64,000 bases of DNA from the NCBI RefSeq assembly GCF_027853915.1, contig NZ_JAQGLA010000003.1, positions 202,059 through 266,058 of the forward strand. The letters run 5' to 3'. Shown here one piece after another: positions 1 through 7,046 of this stretch. Position 1 is the first letter of the stretch, and every line of letters starts with the position of its first letter. Origin of the DNA: Saccharopolyspora oryzae (GTDB taxonomy: Bacteria; Actinomycetota; Actinomycetes; Mycobacteriales; Pseudonocardiaceae). The notes below the pieces were generated by a model. The model was given only the letters and a program-made list of their open reading frames with translations, was not told where the DNA came from and did not search any database. A program made the translations under genes and the position numbers.

Positions 1-318
1 GCCTACAACAGCATCCACTCCTCGGTGATCGGCACCGGCACCTACAACAACCCCGGCCAGTACCGCAACGCCGAGGTGGACGCCGCGCTCGACGGCGCCC
101 GCCAGGAGCTCGACCCGGGCAAGCGCGCGGAGCTCTACCGGCAGGCCCAGCGCGCCTACGTCGCCGACCCCGGCCTGGTGTACCTGGCCTTCATCGACCA
201 CAGCTACGTGATGCGCGAGGGCGGCTGGACCGGCTACCAGCCGTCGATCGAACCGCACGTGCACGGCACCACCTGGGGCCCGTGGTGGAACATCGAGGCC
301 TGGAAGCCGCAGGCATGA
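1..318 (+). CDS. ABC transporter substrate-binding protein, C-terminal fragment
   Basis: This is the last 105 residues of a protein that begins before the window; the frame is open from base 1. The pattern (NNPGQYRNAEVDAALDGAR, then a run of charged helix and a C-terminal PWWNIEAWKP segment) is that of the C-terminal lobe of SBP family 5 proteins, which capture oligopeptides, dipeptides or nickel chelates outside the membrane. The stop codon overlaps the next start (ATGA), and four more transporter genes follow, so it is the binding component of this importer. The substrate cannot be told from the fragment. Family call is firm, specificity unknown. Confidence 0.88.
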   Translation, partial: AYNSIHSSVIGTGTYNNPGQYRNAEVDAALDGARQELDPGKRAELYRQAQRAYVADPGLVYLAFIDHSYVMREGGWTGYQPSIEPHVHGTTWGPWWNIEAWKPQA

Positions 319-1289
319 GCCGTGCGATCAGCCGGCTGGTGCTGCGGCGGGTCGGGTTCGCGGTGCCGGTGCTGGTGATCGTGGCGCTCGGGGTGTTCCT
401 GCTCGCTGCGGCCTCCCCGTTCGACCCGATCTACCAGTACTACGGCGTGGAGATCTACGGCGCCTCGGACGCCGACGTCGCGCGCGTGCGCGCTGAGCTA
501 GGCCTCGACGATCCCGTGCTGGTGCAGTTCTGGCACTGGCTGAGCGGGGTGTTCGGCGGTGACCTCGGGGTGTCGCGGTCGTTCCGGCAGCCGGTGGCGC
601 AGGTGCTCGCCGAACGACTCCCGTGGACGATCCTGCTGGCCGCGACCGGGCTGGCGCTGGCGGTGGTGATCGCGCTGGTGCTGGGCACGGTCGCCGCGTG
701 GCGGCAGGGCGGCTGGGTGGACCGGTTCGTCACCGCCATCGGCCACGCGCTGGAGGGCCTGCCGCCGTTCGTGCTGGCGCTGCTGTCCATCGCGGTGTTC
801 TCGCTGGGGCTGGGCTGGCTGCCGGTGGCCGGGCTGACCGACGCGGGGCAAGCCGCCTCGATCGGCCAGGTCACCAAGCACCTCGTGCTGCCCGCGCTGG
901 TGCTGGGCATCTCGCAGTCGCCGTGGTTGGTGCTGCACGTCCGGCAGTCGATGCTGACCTCGCTGTCCGAGGACCACGTGACCGGTGCGCGGGCGCGCGG
1001 GCTCGCCGAGCGGGTGGTGGTGCTGCGGCACGCGCTGCCGACCGCGCTGCTGCCGTTCGTGACGCTGATCGGTGCGCGGATCCCGGAGCTGGTCACCGGT
1101 GCGGTGCTGGTCGAGGAGGTCTTCTCCTGGCCGGGGCTGGCCGCCGCCGTGGTCACCGCCGCGACCGCGGTGGACTACCCGCTGCTGGCGGTCCTGACCC
1201 TGGTGGCGACCGCGGCGGTGCTGATCGGATCGCTGCTGGCCGACGTCGCCGCGGTCCTGCTCGACCCGAGGGTGGCCGCCGATGGCTGA
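315..1289 (+). CDS. ABC transporter permease, DppB/OppB type
   Basis: A 324-residue membrane protein with an N-terminal transmembrane helix (about residues 12-32), a periplasmic-type loop and a BPD_transp_1 domain with about five further helices. The segment GARARGLAERVVVLRHALP (about residues 232-250) is the EAA-type loop that docks to the ATPase. It is the first of two permeases of a peptide/nickel-class importer. I chose the ATG that overlaps the upstream stop rather than an in-frame start 33 bases earlier, because the overlap implies translational coupling and the protein then begins directly before the first helix. It overlaps the next gene by 8 bases. Confidence 0.9.
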   Translation: MSRAISRLVLRRVGFAVPVLVIVALGVFLLAAASPFDPIYQYYGVEIYGASDADVARVRAELGLDDPVLVQFWHWLSGVFGGDLGVSRSFRQPVAQVLAERLPWTILLAATGLALAVVIALVLGTVAAWRQGGWVDRFVTAIGHALEGLPPFVLALLSIAVFSLGLGWLPVAGLTDAGQAASIGQVTKHLVLPALVLGISQSPWLVLHVRQSMLTSLSEDHVTGARARGLAERVVVLRHALPTALLPFVTLIGARIPELVTGAVLVEEVFSWPGLAAAVVTAATAVDYPLLAVLTLVATAAVLIGSLLADVAAVLLDPRVAADG

Positions 1290-2172
1290 GACGACCTTGC
1301 GCACGACCGAGGCGGGGCAGTGGCGGCCGGCCGGTCGATCCCGGACCGCCCGGGCGCATCCGAGAGCCCGGTTCTGGGGTTCGCTGGTGGCGCTGGCGGT
1401 GCTCGTGCTCGCCGCGTTCGCGGTGCCGGTGCTGTTCGGCAGCGAGTCCGTGCGCTACGACTCGATCCGGCTCGCGCCGAGCCCGGCGCACCCGTTCGGC
1501 ACCGACTCCAGCGGCCGGGACCTGTTCGTGCAGTCGCTGACAGGGTTGCGGATCTCCTTGCTGGTGGCCGGGTTCAGCGCTCTGGTGTCCACTGTGCTCG
1601 GTTCGCTGGTGGGTGCGGTCGCCGGATCCGCAGGCGGGTGGGCGGACCGGTTGCTGATGCGCCTGGTGGACGTCGTCAACTCGGTGCCGCACCTGCTGCT
1701 GGGCATCGTGATCGTCGCGCTGTACCGGGGGAGCCTGACCGCGGTGATCCTGTCGATCTCGCTGACGCACTGGACGACGGTGGCGCGCATCGTGCGCTCC
1801 GAAGTCCTGTCCCTGCGCAGCCGCCCGTACGTCGACGCCGCGATCGCCGGCGGCTCGTCGCGCTGGCGGATCCTGGTGCGCCACCTGCTGCCCGCGATCG
1901 TGCCGCAGGCAGCGCTCTCCGCGGTCCTGCTCGTCCCGCACGCGGTGTGGCACGAAACCGCGCTGAGCTTCCTGGGCCTCGGCCTGCCGCCGCACCTGGC
2001 CAGCATCGGCAACATCCTCGGCGACGGCCGCGAGGCGGTCCTGCTGGGTGCGTGGTGGATCGTCCTGTTCCCATCGCTGCTCCTGGTCGCGACCACCCTG
2101 GCGGTCTCCGGCCTCGCGGCGACCTGGCGCGACCGGGTAGTCCCCCGACGCCGATCGGAGCTGGCCCTGTGA
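1282..2172 (+). CDS. ABC transporter permease, DppC/OppC type
   Basis: A 296-residue permease. It has the OppC-like N-terminal helix (about residues 34-54) followed by HPFGTDSSGRDLFVQSLTG, the conserved DppC signature (family form GTDxxGRD), and a BPD_transp_1 domain with an EAA loop near residues 188-205. It should pair with the preceding DppB-like protein to form the channel. It begins inside the end of its partner (8-base overlap), so the two are co-translated. The next transporter gene starts only after a 229-base gap filled with palindromic repeats, which is unusual inside such an operon. Confidence 0.9.
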   Translation: MAETTLRTTEAGQWRPAGRSRTARAHPRARFWGSLVALAVLVLAAFAVPVLFGSESVRYDSIRLAPSPAHPFGTDSSGRDLFVQSLTGLRISLLVAGFSALVSTVLGSLVGAVAGSAGGWADRLLMRLVDVVNSVPHLLLGIVIVALYRGSLTAVILSISLTHWTTVARIVRSEVLSLRSRPYVDAAIAGGSSRWRILVRHLLPAIVPQAALSAVLLVPHAVWHETALSFLGLGLPPHLASIGNILGDGREAVLLGAWWIVLFPSLLLVATTLAVSGLAATWRDRVVPRRRSELAL

Positions 2173-2217
2173 CGACCGGCACCCCTTCCGCTCCGCCGCT
2201 TTTGGCCGGCCAAACCA

Positions 2218-2276
2218 CAGTTTCAATTGAAACTGCGAACCCCAGGCACGGCGGATCACAGTTTCAATTGAAACTG
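2218..2276 (+). repeat. Type A repeat: two 18-bp perfect palindromes 41 bp apart
   Basis: CAGTTTCAATTGAAACTG occurs at 2218-2235 and again at 2259-2276. Each copy is its own reverse complement, and the start-to-start distance is 41 bp. The 23-base spacer ends in CACGGCGGATCA. The same pair, with the same 41-bp spacing and a closely related spacer, lies on the opposite strand at 37766-37824. AT-rich sequence like this is out of character for the surrounding DNA. It sits between permease and ATPase genes of one operon. I do not recognise a named family; a binding site for a dimeric protein or a mobile REP-like unit are both possible. Confidence 0.85.
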
Positions 2277-2300
2277 CGGGCCTCGGAGCCGCCGGGGTGC

Positions 2301-2344
2301 GCAAATTCCATTGAAATCGAAGGTCCGATTTCAATGGAATTTGC
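2301..2344 (+). repeat. Type B repeat: 44-bp hairpin, 19-bp perfect stem
   Basis: The left arm GCAAATTCCATTGAAATCG is matched exactly by the reverse complement at 2326-2344, around a six-base loop. Almost identical 44-bp elements lie at 47611-47654 and, with compensated base changes in both arms, at 37610-37653. There is no T run after the stem, so it is not a classical terminator although it could act as one. Each arm also contains a near-palindromic TTCCATTGAA core that resembles the centre of the type A repeat 25 bases upstream. Confidence 0.88.
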
Positions 2345-2401
2345 GGGATCCGGGCCGGGCGACGGGGTTCGGAGCGGGTGCGGAAGTGGGGGAGTTCGGG
2401 G

Positions 2402-3346
2402 ATGAGCGAGGCGTTGTTGGGACTGGAGGGGTTGTCCGTTCGGTTCCAGCTGGGGCGGGGGACGCAGGTGCGCGCGGTGACCGACGCGACGCTGCAGCTG
2501 CGGCCTGGCCGGGTGCTGGCGCTGGTCGGGGAGTCCGGTTGCGGCAAGTCCGTGCTGGCCTCGGCGCTGCTGGGGCTGCTGCCCGGCAACGCCGAGGTGC
2601 GCGGAAAAGCGTTGCTGCGCAACGGGATCGAGCTGCTGTCCGCGCCGGAGCAGGTGCTGGCCGGGCAGGTCCGCGGGCGCGAGGTCGGGCTGGTGCCGCA
2701 GTCGGCGAGCACCCACCTGACCCCGGTGCGCACCGCGCGCAGCCAGCTCGTCGAGACCATCCGGGCCCTGGGCGGCGAGACCGACGCCGACGCCCTCGCC
2801 GAACGCGTCGGCCTGGACCCCGCCGCCCTCGACCGGTACCCGCACGAGCTGTCCGGGGGCATGGCCCAGCGGGTCGCGCTCGCGCTGGCGCTGGCGGGCG
2901 ATCCGCAGGTCGTCCTGGCCGACGAGCCGACCACCGGGCTCGACCGGCCGCTGGTGCACCGCACCGTGGACCTGCTCGCCGAGGCCGCCACCGGCGACCG
3001 CGCGGTGCTGCTGATCACCCACGACCTGGCCGCGGCCCGACGGGTCGCCACCGACGTCGCGGTGATGTACGCCAGCCGCATCGTGGAGGCCGGACCGGCC
3101 GCTGAAGTGCTGGCCGAGCCCTGGCACCCCTACACCGCGGGGCTGCTCGCCGCGCTGCCCGACGGCGGGTTCCGGCCGATCCCCGGCCACCCGCCGGTTC
3201 TGACCGAACTGGACCGCATCGAACGGGAATGGGGTTGCGTGTTCTGCCAACGCTGCCCGGACGTGCCCGGCTTCGCGCCGTGCACCGGTGATCCGGAGCT
3301 GATCGACCACGGCGGCCGCTGGGTCGCCGCGCACCCGCCGTGCTGA
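2402..3346 (+). CDS. ABC transporter ATP-binding protein, DppD type
   Basis: A 314-residue ATPase. Walker A GESGCGKS is near residues 49-56, the signature LSGGMAQR near 153-160 and Walker B VVLADEPTTGLD near 170-181. An oligopeptide/dipeptide C-terminal extension follows, with a Cys-rich stretch (CVFCQRCP) typical of DppD/OppD, where cysteines of this region can hold an iron-sulfur cluster. It energises import together with the next ATPase. The start was placed at the ATG preceded by GGAG-like sequence. It is separated from the permease genes by the repeat cluster and overlaps the next gene by 7 bases. Confidence 0.9.
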   Translation: MSEALLGLEGLSVRFQLGRGTQVRAVTDATLQLRPGRVLALVGESGCGKSVLASALLGLLPGNAEVRGKALLRNGIELLSAPEQVLAGQVRGREVGLVPQSASTHLTPVRTARSQLVETIRALGGETDADALAERVGLDPAALDRYPHELSGGMAQRVALALALAGDPQVVLADEPTTGLDRPLVHRTVDLLAEAATGDRAVLLITHDLAAARRVATDVAVMYASRIVEAGPAAEVLAEPWHPYTAGLLAALPDGGFRPIPGHPPVLTELDRIEREWGCVFCQRCPDVPGFAPCTGDPELIDHGGRWVAAHPPC

Positions 3347-3984
3347 GCGCGACCGGCGTCGTCGCCGGCTACAAGCGCGGCGAACCGGTGCTCGACGGTG
3401 TCGGCCTGGACGTGCCCGGCGGCCAGGTGGTCGGCCTGGCCGGCCCCAGCGGCTGCGGCAAGTCGACCCTGGCCAGGGTGCTCGGGCTCCTGCACGAGCC
3501 GTGGGCCGGGCAGGTCTCGCTCGACGGCGAGCCCGTCGGCGGGTTCCGGCACGCCACGCCGAGGGAGCAGCGCGCTGCCATCGGCATCGTCTTCCAGCAC
3601 CCGCGTCCTGCCGTCGACCCGCGGTTCACCTTGCGCGAGGTCGTCGCCGAGCCGCTGCGCGCCACCGGGACCGGCGGCGACGTCGACGAACTGGCGGAGG
3701 AGGTCGGGCTGACCCCGGAGCTGCTCACGAGGCGTCCGCACGAGGTCAGCGACGGTCAGCTGCAGCGGGCGTGCCTGGCGCGGGCCCTGGCGCTGCGGCC
3801 GGGGTACTTGATCTGCGACGAGATGACCGCGATGCTCGACGCGTCCACCACGGCAGCGTTGGTGCAGGTCGTGGACCGCCGGGTGCGCGAGAGCGGGACC
3901 GGCGTGCTCGCGATCAGCTACGACGAGGACCTGCTCGAGCACTGGGCGGCGCACGTGGTTCGCCTCAGTGGTGAGCAGGTGTGA
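3340..3984 (+). CDS. ABC transporter ATP-binding protein, DppF type (short)
   Basis: A 214-residue ATPase with Walker A GPSGCGKS (about residues 32-39), an ABC signature written as VSDGQLQR, and Walker B YLICDEMTAMLD. The usual LSGGQ is changed to VSDGQ and the usual DEPTS/DEPVS to DEMTAML, as in the second ATPase of many nickel/peptide systems. DppF proteins are usually 270-330 residues; this one lacks the C-terminal oligopeptide extension, so the extension must come from its partner only. GTG start overlaps the preceding stop by 7 bases. It appears to be the last gene of the operon. Confidence 0.87.
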   Translation: MLSATGVVAGYKRGEPVLDGVGLDVPGGQVVGLAGPSGCGKSTLARVLGLLHEPWAGQVSLDGEPVGGFRHATPREQRAAIGIVFQHPRPAVDPRFTLREVVAEPLRATGTGGDVDELAEEVGLTPELLTRRPHEVSDGQLQRACLARALALRPGYLICDEMTAMLDASTTAALVQVVDRRVRESGTGVLAISYDEDLLEHWAAHVVRLSGEQV

Positions 3985-4051
3985 CAAGGTGGAGCAGTGC
4001 GCGGTTGCGGGGGACCGCTCGGCAAGTGACGACGGACCCTAGGAGTCGACG

Positions 4052-4210
4052 GTGAGCGAGGGCGAAGGCACCACCTTCATGCAGTGGCGCGAGCGGGCCC
4101 AGACCGAGGTGCGCGACGACCGGCCGAAGATGCGCGCGGTCTTCGTGACCGCCGCGGTCGTGGTGGTCATCGGCATCGTGGTCGGAACCCTGTTCCTGCT
4201 GCTTTCCTGA
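4052..4210 (+). CDS. Small single-span membrane protein, 52 residues
   Basis: GTG start with TAGGAG eight bases upstream. The 52-residue product has a charged N-terminal half (MQWRERAQTEVRDDRPKMR) and one strongly hydrophobic helix (about residues 30-51) reaching the C terminus. I do not recognise a named family, but such tail-anchored small proteins recur in actinomycete genomes. It lies on its own between the transporter operon and a convergent gene, with inverted repeats after it. Support is the ribosome-binding site and the clean amphipathic-to-hydrophobic design; function unknown. Confidence 0.6.
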   Translation: MSEGEGTTFMQWRERAQTEVRDDRPKMRAVFVTAAVVVVIGIVVGTLFLLLS

Positions 4211-4219
4211 TCTTCACGA

Positions 4220-4317
4220 CTGTTCCCACCCCCGTCCTGCGCGGCGGATCGGGAACAGGCACTTTGCACACGGGGACGTGCGTGCGGAATCCGGCTGAGC
4301 TCGGCTTTCGCACCCAC
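4220..4317. terminator. Two inverted repeats between convergent genes
   Basis: CTGTTCCC at 4220 pairs with GGGAACAG ending at 4258. A second imperfect stem pairs 4278-4293 with 4302-4317 (13 of 16 positions). They separate the small membrane gene from the convergent CorC-like gene and could terminate transcription from both sides. No clear T tract follows, so this rests on position and symmetry only. Confidence 0.45.
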
Positions 4318-4336
4318 GGCCTGCGGTAGCGCGCGG

Positions 4337-5611
4337 TCAACCGTCCAGCCTGGTGATCAGCAGCCGGGACACGCGGTGGCCCTCCATGGCCCGGACCGTG
4401 AAGCGGTGGCCGAACGCGGTCAGCGAATCGCCCTCCGCCGGGACCCGGCCGAGGCGGCTGACCACGAAACCCGCCACCGTGTCGAACGGCCCGTCCGGCA
4501 GGTCGATGCCGGTCTGCTCCGCGAAATCGCTGCGGTGCAGCATGCCGTCGACCTCGACGCTGCCGTCCTCCTTCGCGTGCACGGGCGACGCGCTCGCGTC
4601 GTACTCGTCCCAGATCTCGCCGACGACCTCCTCCACCAGGTCCTCGACGGTGACGATGCCCGCCGTCCCGCCGTACTCGTCGACCACCACCGCCAGGTGA
4701 CCGCCGCCGCGGCGCCGCATCTGCGACAGCGCGGCCAGCACCGGTTTGCTCGCGGGCAGCGCGGTCACCGGCCGGATCAGGTCGCCGACCGTGCGACCGT
4801 GCGCGGTGGTCAGCAGGTCGCGGACGTGGATGAAGCCCACGACGTCGTCGGCGGTGTCGCGGATGACGGGGTAGCGGGAGTGCGGTTTGCCCGCGACCTC
4901 CTCGATCGCCTCGGCCACCGGCGCGGTCACCTCCAGGAAGTCCACCTCGGTGCGCGGCACCATCACCTCGCCGAGCACCCGGTCGGTGGCCCGGAACGCG
5001 TCGCTGAGCAGGCGGCGCTCCTCCACGGTCAGCTGCTCGTTGGTACGCACCATGTCGCGCAGCTCCTCCTCGCTGACCTGCTGCGCGGATGCGCGCGGGT
5101 CGATGCCCAGCAGCCGCACCACGCCGTTGGTCGACTTCGACAGCAGCCAGATCACCGGCCGCGACAGGCCCGCCAACCGGTCCAGCACGCCGGCGGTGGC
5201 CAGCGAGACCGCCTCGGACTTCTGCAGCGCGAGGCGCTTCGGCACGAGCTCGCCCAGCACCAGCGACAGGTAGGACACGAACAGCGTCACCACGATCAGC
5301 GCCAGCGAAGCGGCCAGCGCGATCGGCAGCCCCCACCCGGACAGCACCGGTTCCAGGCGCACCGCGATGGTCGCGCCGCCGTAGCTGGAGGCGAAGAACC
5401 CGGCGAAGGTGACGCCGATCTGGACCGCGGAGAGGAACCGGGTGGAGTCGCCGCGCAGCTTCGCGACGCGCGCACCCCGCCGGTCGCGCTCGGCGAGCTT
5501 GCGCACCTGGCTCTCGCGCAGCGAGACCAGGGCGATCTCCGCAGCCGCGAAGTACCCGCCGACCAGCACGAACACCAGCACCAGCACGATGTTCCAGACC
5601 ACGCCGTCCAC
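4337..5611 (-). CDS. CNNM/CorC-HlyC family membrane protein with CBS pair
   Basis: A 424-residue protein: DUF21/CNNM transmembrane domain with about four helices (roughly residues 1-185, beginning VWNIVLVLVFVLVGGYFAAAE), a CBS pair (about 205-325, containing MVPRTEVDFLEV), and a C-terminal CorC_HlyC domain (about 340-420, GTAGIVTVEDLVEEVVGEI). Family members are implicated in Mg2+/Co2+ export; the hemolysin label in databases is historical. The frame is open for 98 codons upstream, but that stretch has no domain character, so I placed the start at the GTG just before the first helix. Convergent with the 52-residue gene, divergent from the VOC gene. Confidence 0.88.
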   Translation of the reverse strand: MDGVVWNIVLVLVFVLVGGYFAAAEIALVSLRESQVRKLAERDRRGARVAKLRGDSTRFLSAVQIGVTFAGFFASSYGGATIAVRLEPVLSGWGLPIALAASLALIVVTLFVSYLSLVLGELVPKRLALQKSEAVSLATAGVLDRLAGLSRPVIWLLSKSTNGVVRLLGIDPRASAQQVSEEELRDMVRTNEQLTVEERRLLSDAFRATDRVLGEVMVPRTEVDFLEVTAPVAEAIEEVAGKPHSRYPVIRDTADDVVGFIHVRDLLTTAHGRTVGDLIRPVTALPASKPVLAALSQMRRRGGGHLAVVVDEYGGTAGIVTVEDLVEEVVGEIWDEYDASASPVHAKEDGSVEVDGMLHRSDFAEQTGIDLPDGPFDTVAGFVVSRLGRVPAEGDSLTAFGHRFTVRAMEGHRVSRLLITRLDG

Positions 5612-5692
5612 GCCCTGATTCTCACACCGGCCACGCATCCGCACCGAAGCGTGGATGATGTGCCCAGGATCGGACGGAGAGGAGCCCGTGCC

Positions 5693-6085
5693 ATGGCCAT
5701 CCGCGGCATCAGCAAGGCAGTCGTCCCGGTGCGCGACCAGGAGCGAGCGAAGCGGTTCTGGAGCGAGACCGTGGGCTTCGAGGTCACCACCGACGCGCCC
5801 TACGACGACCAGGGCAACCGCTGGGTGGAGGTGACCGCGCCGAACGGCAGCTCCGTGCTGATCCTGAGCGCGAGCGACTCCGACCAGGCGATCTTCCCGG
5901 CGCACGGCGGAGTTCCGACGGCCACCTTCTTCCTCTACGCCGACGACGTCGAGCGGACCTACCGCGAGCTGTCGGCGAAGGGCGTGGAGTTCCCGGAGCC
6001 GCCGGTCCAGCAGCCGTGGGGCTGGTGGTCGACGTTCCTGGACAGCGAGGGGAACCGCTTCACCCTCCAGCAGGCCGAGGGCTGA
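5693..6085 (+). CDS. VOC superfamily (glyoxalase/bleomycin-resistance-like) protein
   Basis: A 130-residue protein with the two beta-alpha-beta-beta-beta modules of the vicinal oxygen chelate fold: the first starts at GISKAVVPVRDQERAKRFW, the second near ATFFLYADDVERTY. It ends with WWSTFLDSEGNRFTLQQ, where a metal ligand is usual. Members act as dioxygenases, isomerases or drug-binding proteins; the specific role cannot be read here. ATG is preceded by GGAGAGGAG. It is convergent with the YqeB-like gene and separated from it by a compact terminator. Confidence 0.88.
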   Translation: MAIRGISKAVVPVRDQERAKRFWSETVGFEVTTDAPYDDQGNRWVEVTAPNGSSVLILSASDSDQAIFPAHGGVPTATFFLYADDVERTYRELSAKGVEFPEPPVQQPWGWWSTFLDSEGNRFTLQQAEG

Positions 6086-6086
6086 G

Positions 6087-6113
6087 GCTCTGAACGCCGC
6101 CGGCGTTTAGAGC
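6087..6113. terminator. Bidirectional terminator between VOC and YqeB-like genes
   Basis: GCTCTGAACGCCG and CGGCGTTTAGAGC form a 13-bp stem with one G-T position and a one-base centre. It lies two bases after the stop of the VOC gene and just before the stop of the convergent gene. Confidence 0.65.
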
Positions 6114-6124
6114 AAGACCTGAGG

Positions 6125-6802
6125 TCAGCCGATCGAGCGCCAGTACTGGCGGCGCTTCGCGTCGCGCACGACGTAGCCGCGCTCGGCGAGTTCGGAGCGC
6201 AGCAGGGCGGCTTCCTTGCGGTCGCGCTTGCGCAGGGCGCGGGCGCGCTCGGTCAGCAGCGCGTTGATCCGCAGCGGCAGCTCGGAGCTGTCCTCGTCCC
6301 ACAGCTGGTACGGGTGCGGATCCTTGTCGCGCCACGGGTAGCCGTGCGCGGTGAAGGCCAGCCGCAGTTCCTTGCGGTCCAAATCGGACTTCCGGCGGGC
6401 GAGTTCGGCGCCGGAGCCGTCGAGCACCACGAAGTCCTTGCCGTCGATGAAGACGGCGCCGACGTCGCCGCGCTCGAGGTGGTGCTCGGCGGTCCCGACG
6501 GCCATCGTGATCCGCTCCGGTGCGACGGTCACCGCGAGCCGTTCCTGCGCGAACAGCCCGGCGAACCCGAACCCGATGATCGCGCCGACCGCGATCGCGC
6601 CGACCGTGCCCCACGGATCCGGCACGGAGGCGGCCAGCTCGAACACGCCGTGGAACGGAACCCACGACAGCTCGGCGACCCGCTCCGACACCAACCGCAG
6701 CAGGAGCACCAGCAGCGCCCCCACCACCGGGCAGATGATCCACGTGCCCCGCCGGAGGAACGCGTGCTGGACCACGGTGGTCGGACCGGATTCGGCAGCC
6801 AT
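6125..6802 (-). CDS. YqeB-like membrane protein
   Basis: A 225-residue protein with two transmembrane helices (about residues 20-42 and 57-85), then a PH-like beta domain (RLAVTVAPERITM ... GAVFIDGKDFVVLDG). A long helical tail rich in Arg and Lys closes with a conserved RKSDLDRKELR ... HGYPWRDKDP pattern. This layout and the GYPWRD motif match the actinobacterial YqeB family, whose function is not established. I chose the ATG preceded by GGGGG over an ATG eight codons upstream. Convergent with the VOC gene. Confidence 0.75.
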   Translation of the reverse strand: MAAESGPTTVVQHAFLRRGTWIICPVVGALLVLLLRLVSERVAELSWVPFHGVFELAASVPDPWGTVGAIAVGAIIGFGFAGLFAQERLAVTVAPERITMAVGTAEHHLERGDVGAVFIDGKDFVVLDGSGAELARRKSDLDRKELRLAFTAHGYPWRDKDPHPYQLWDEDSSELPLRINALLTERARALRKRDRKEAALLRSELAERGYVVRDAKRRQYWRSIG

Positions 6803-6870
6803 GCCCCCATTATCGCCAAGCCCCACCCGGGGCTCGCTCCCACGCCCCGTCGTTCGGCCTGGTAGGCACC

Positions 6871-6912
6871 CGTGAGCACTTTCCGGTGCCAGGGCCCCAG
6901 AAAGTGCTCACG
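6871..6912. terminator. Inverted repeat of the CGTGAGCACTTT family, copy 1
   Basis: CGTGAGCACTTTC at 6871-6883 is exactly complementary to 6900-6912. The centre differs from the other family members. It lies in the 244-base gap upstream of the YqeB-like gene and downstream of the carboxypeptidase gene, so it can end the leftward carboxypeptidase transcript. Confidence 0.7.
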
Positions 6913-6925
6913 GCCCCTGGTCAGG

Positions 6926-6973
6926 ACCCGTGAGTCCTTCGGGTCGCCATGGCAGCCCAAAAGACGCACGGTC
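6926..6973. repeat. Degenerate 48-bp copy of the CGTGAGCACTTT palindrome
   Basis: Starts ACCCGTGAG and has the centre GGGTCGCCATGGCAGCCC, which matches the centre GGGTCGCTATAGCAACCC of the perfect copy at 59114-59161 with only paired changes. The outer stem is damaged here (GTCCTTC against AAAAGACGC). It lies 14 bases from copy 1. Confidence 0.6.
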
Positions 6974-7046
6974 CCTGGCCGGGCGCAAGGGAAGGCCCGG
7001 GGTGCCGCCACAGCGCCCCGGGCCTCGATCCCCTCTCCCTGTTTGG

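Noticed and set aside
2311..3105. Open frames that run through the palindromes (for example residues resembling SIETA and QFQLKLR)
   Set aside because: They are translations of the repeat itself and continue into other frames of real genes; no start signal or domain.
4337..5905. Longer CorC-like protein starting at 5905
   Set aside because: The extra 98 residues lack any domain character and overlap the divergent VOC gene; the GTG before the first helix is preferred.
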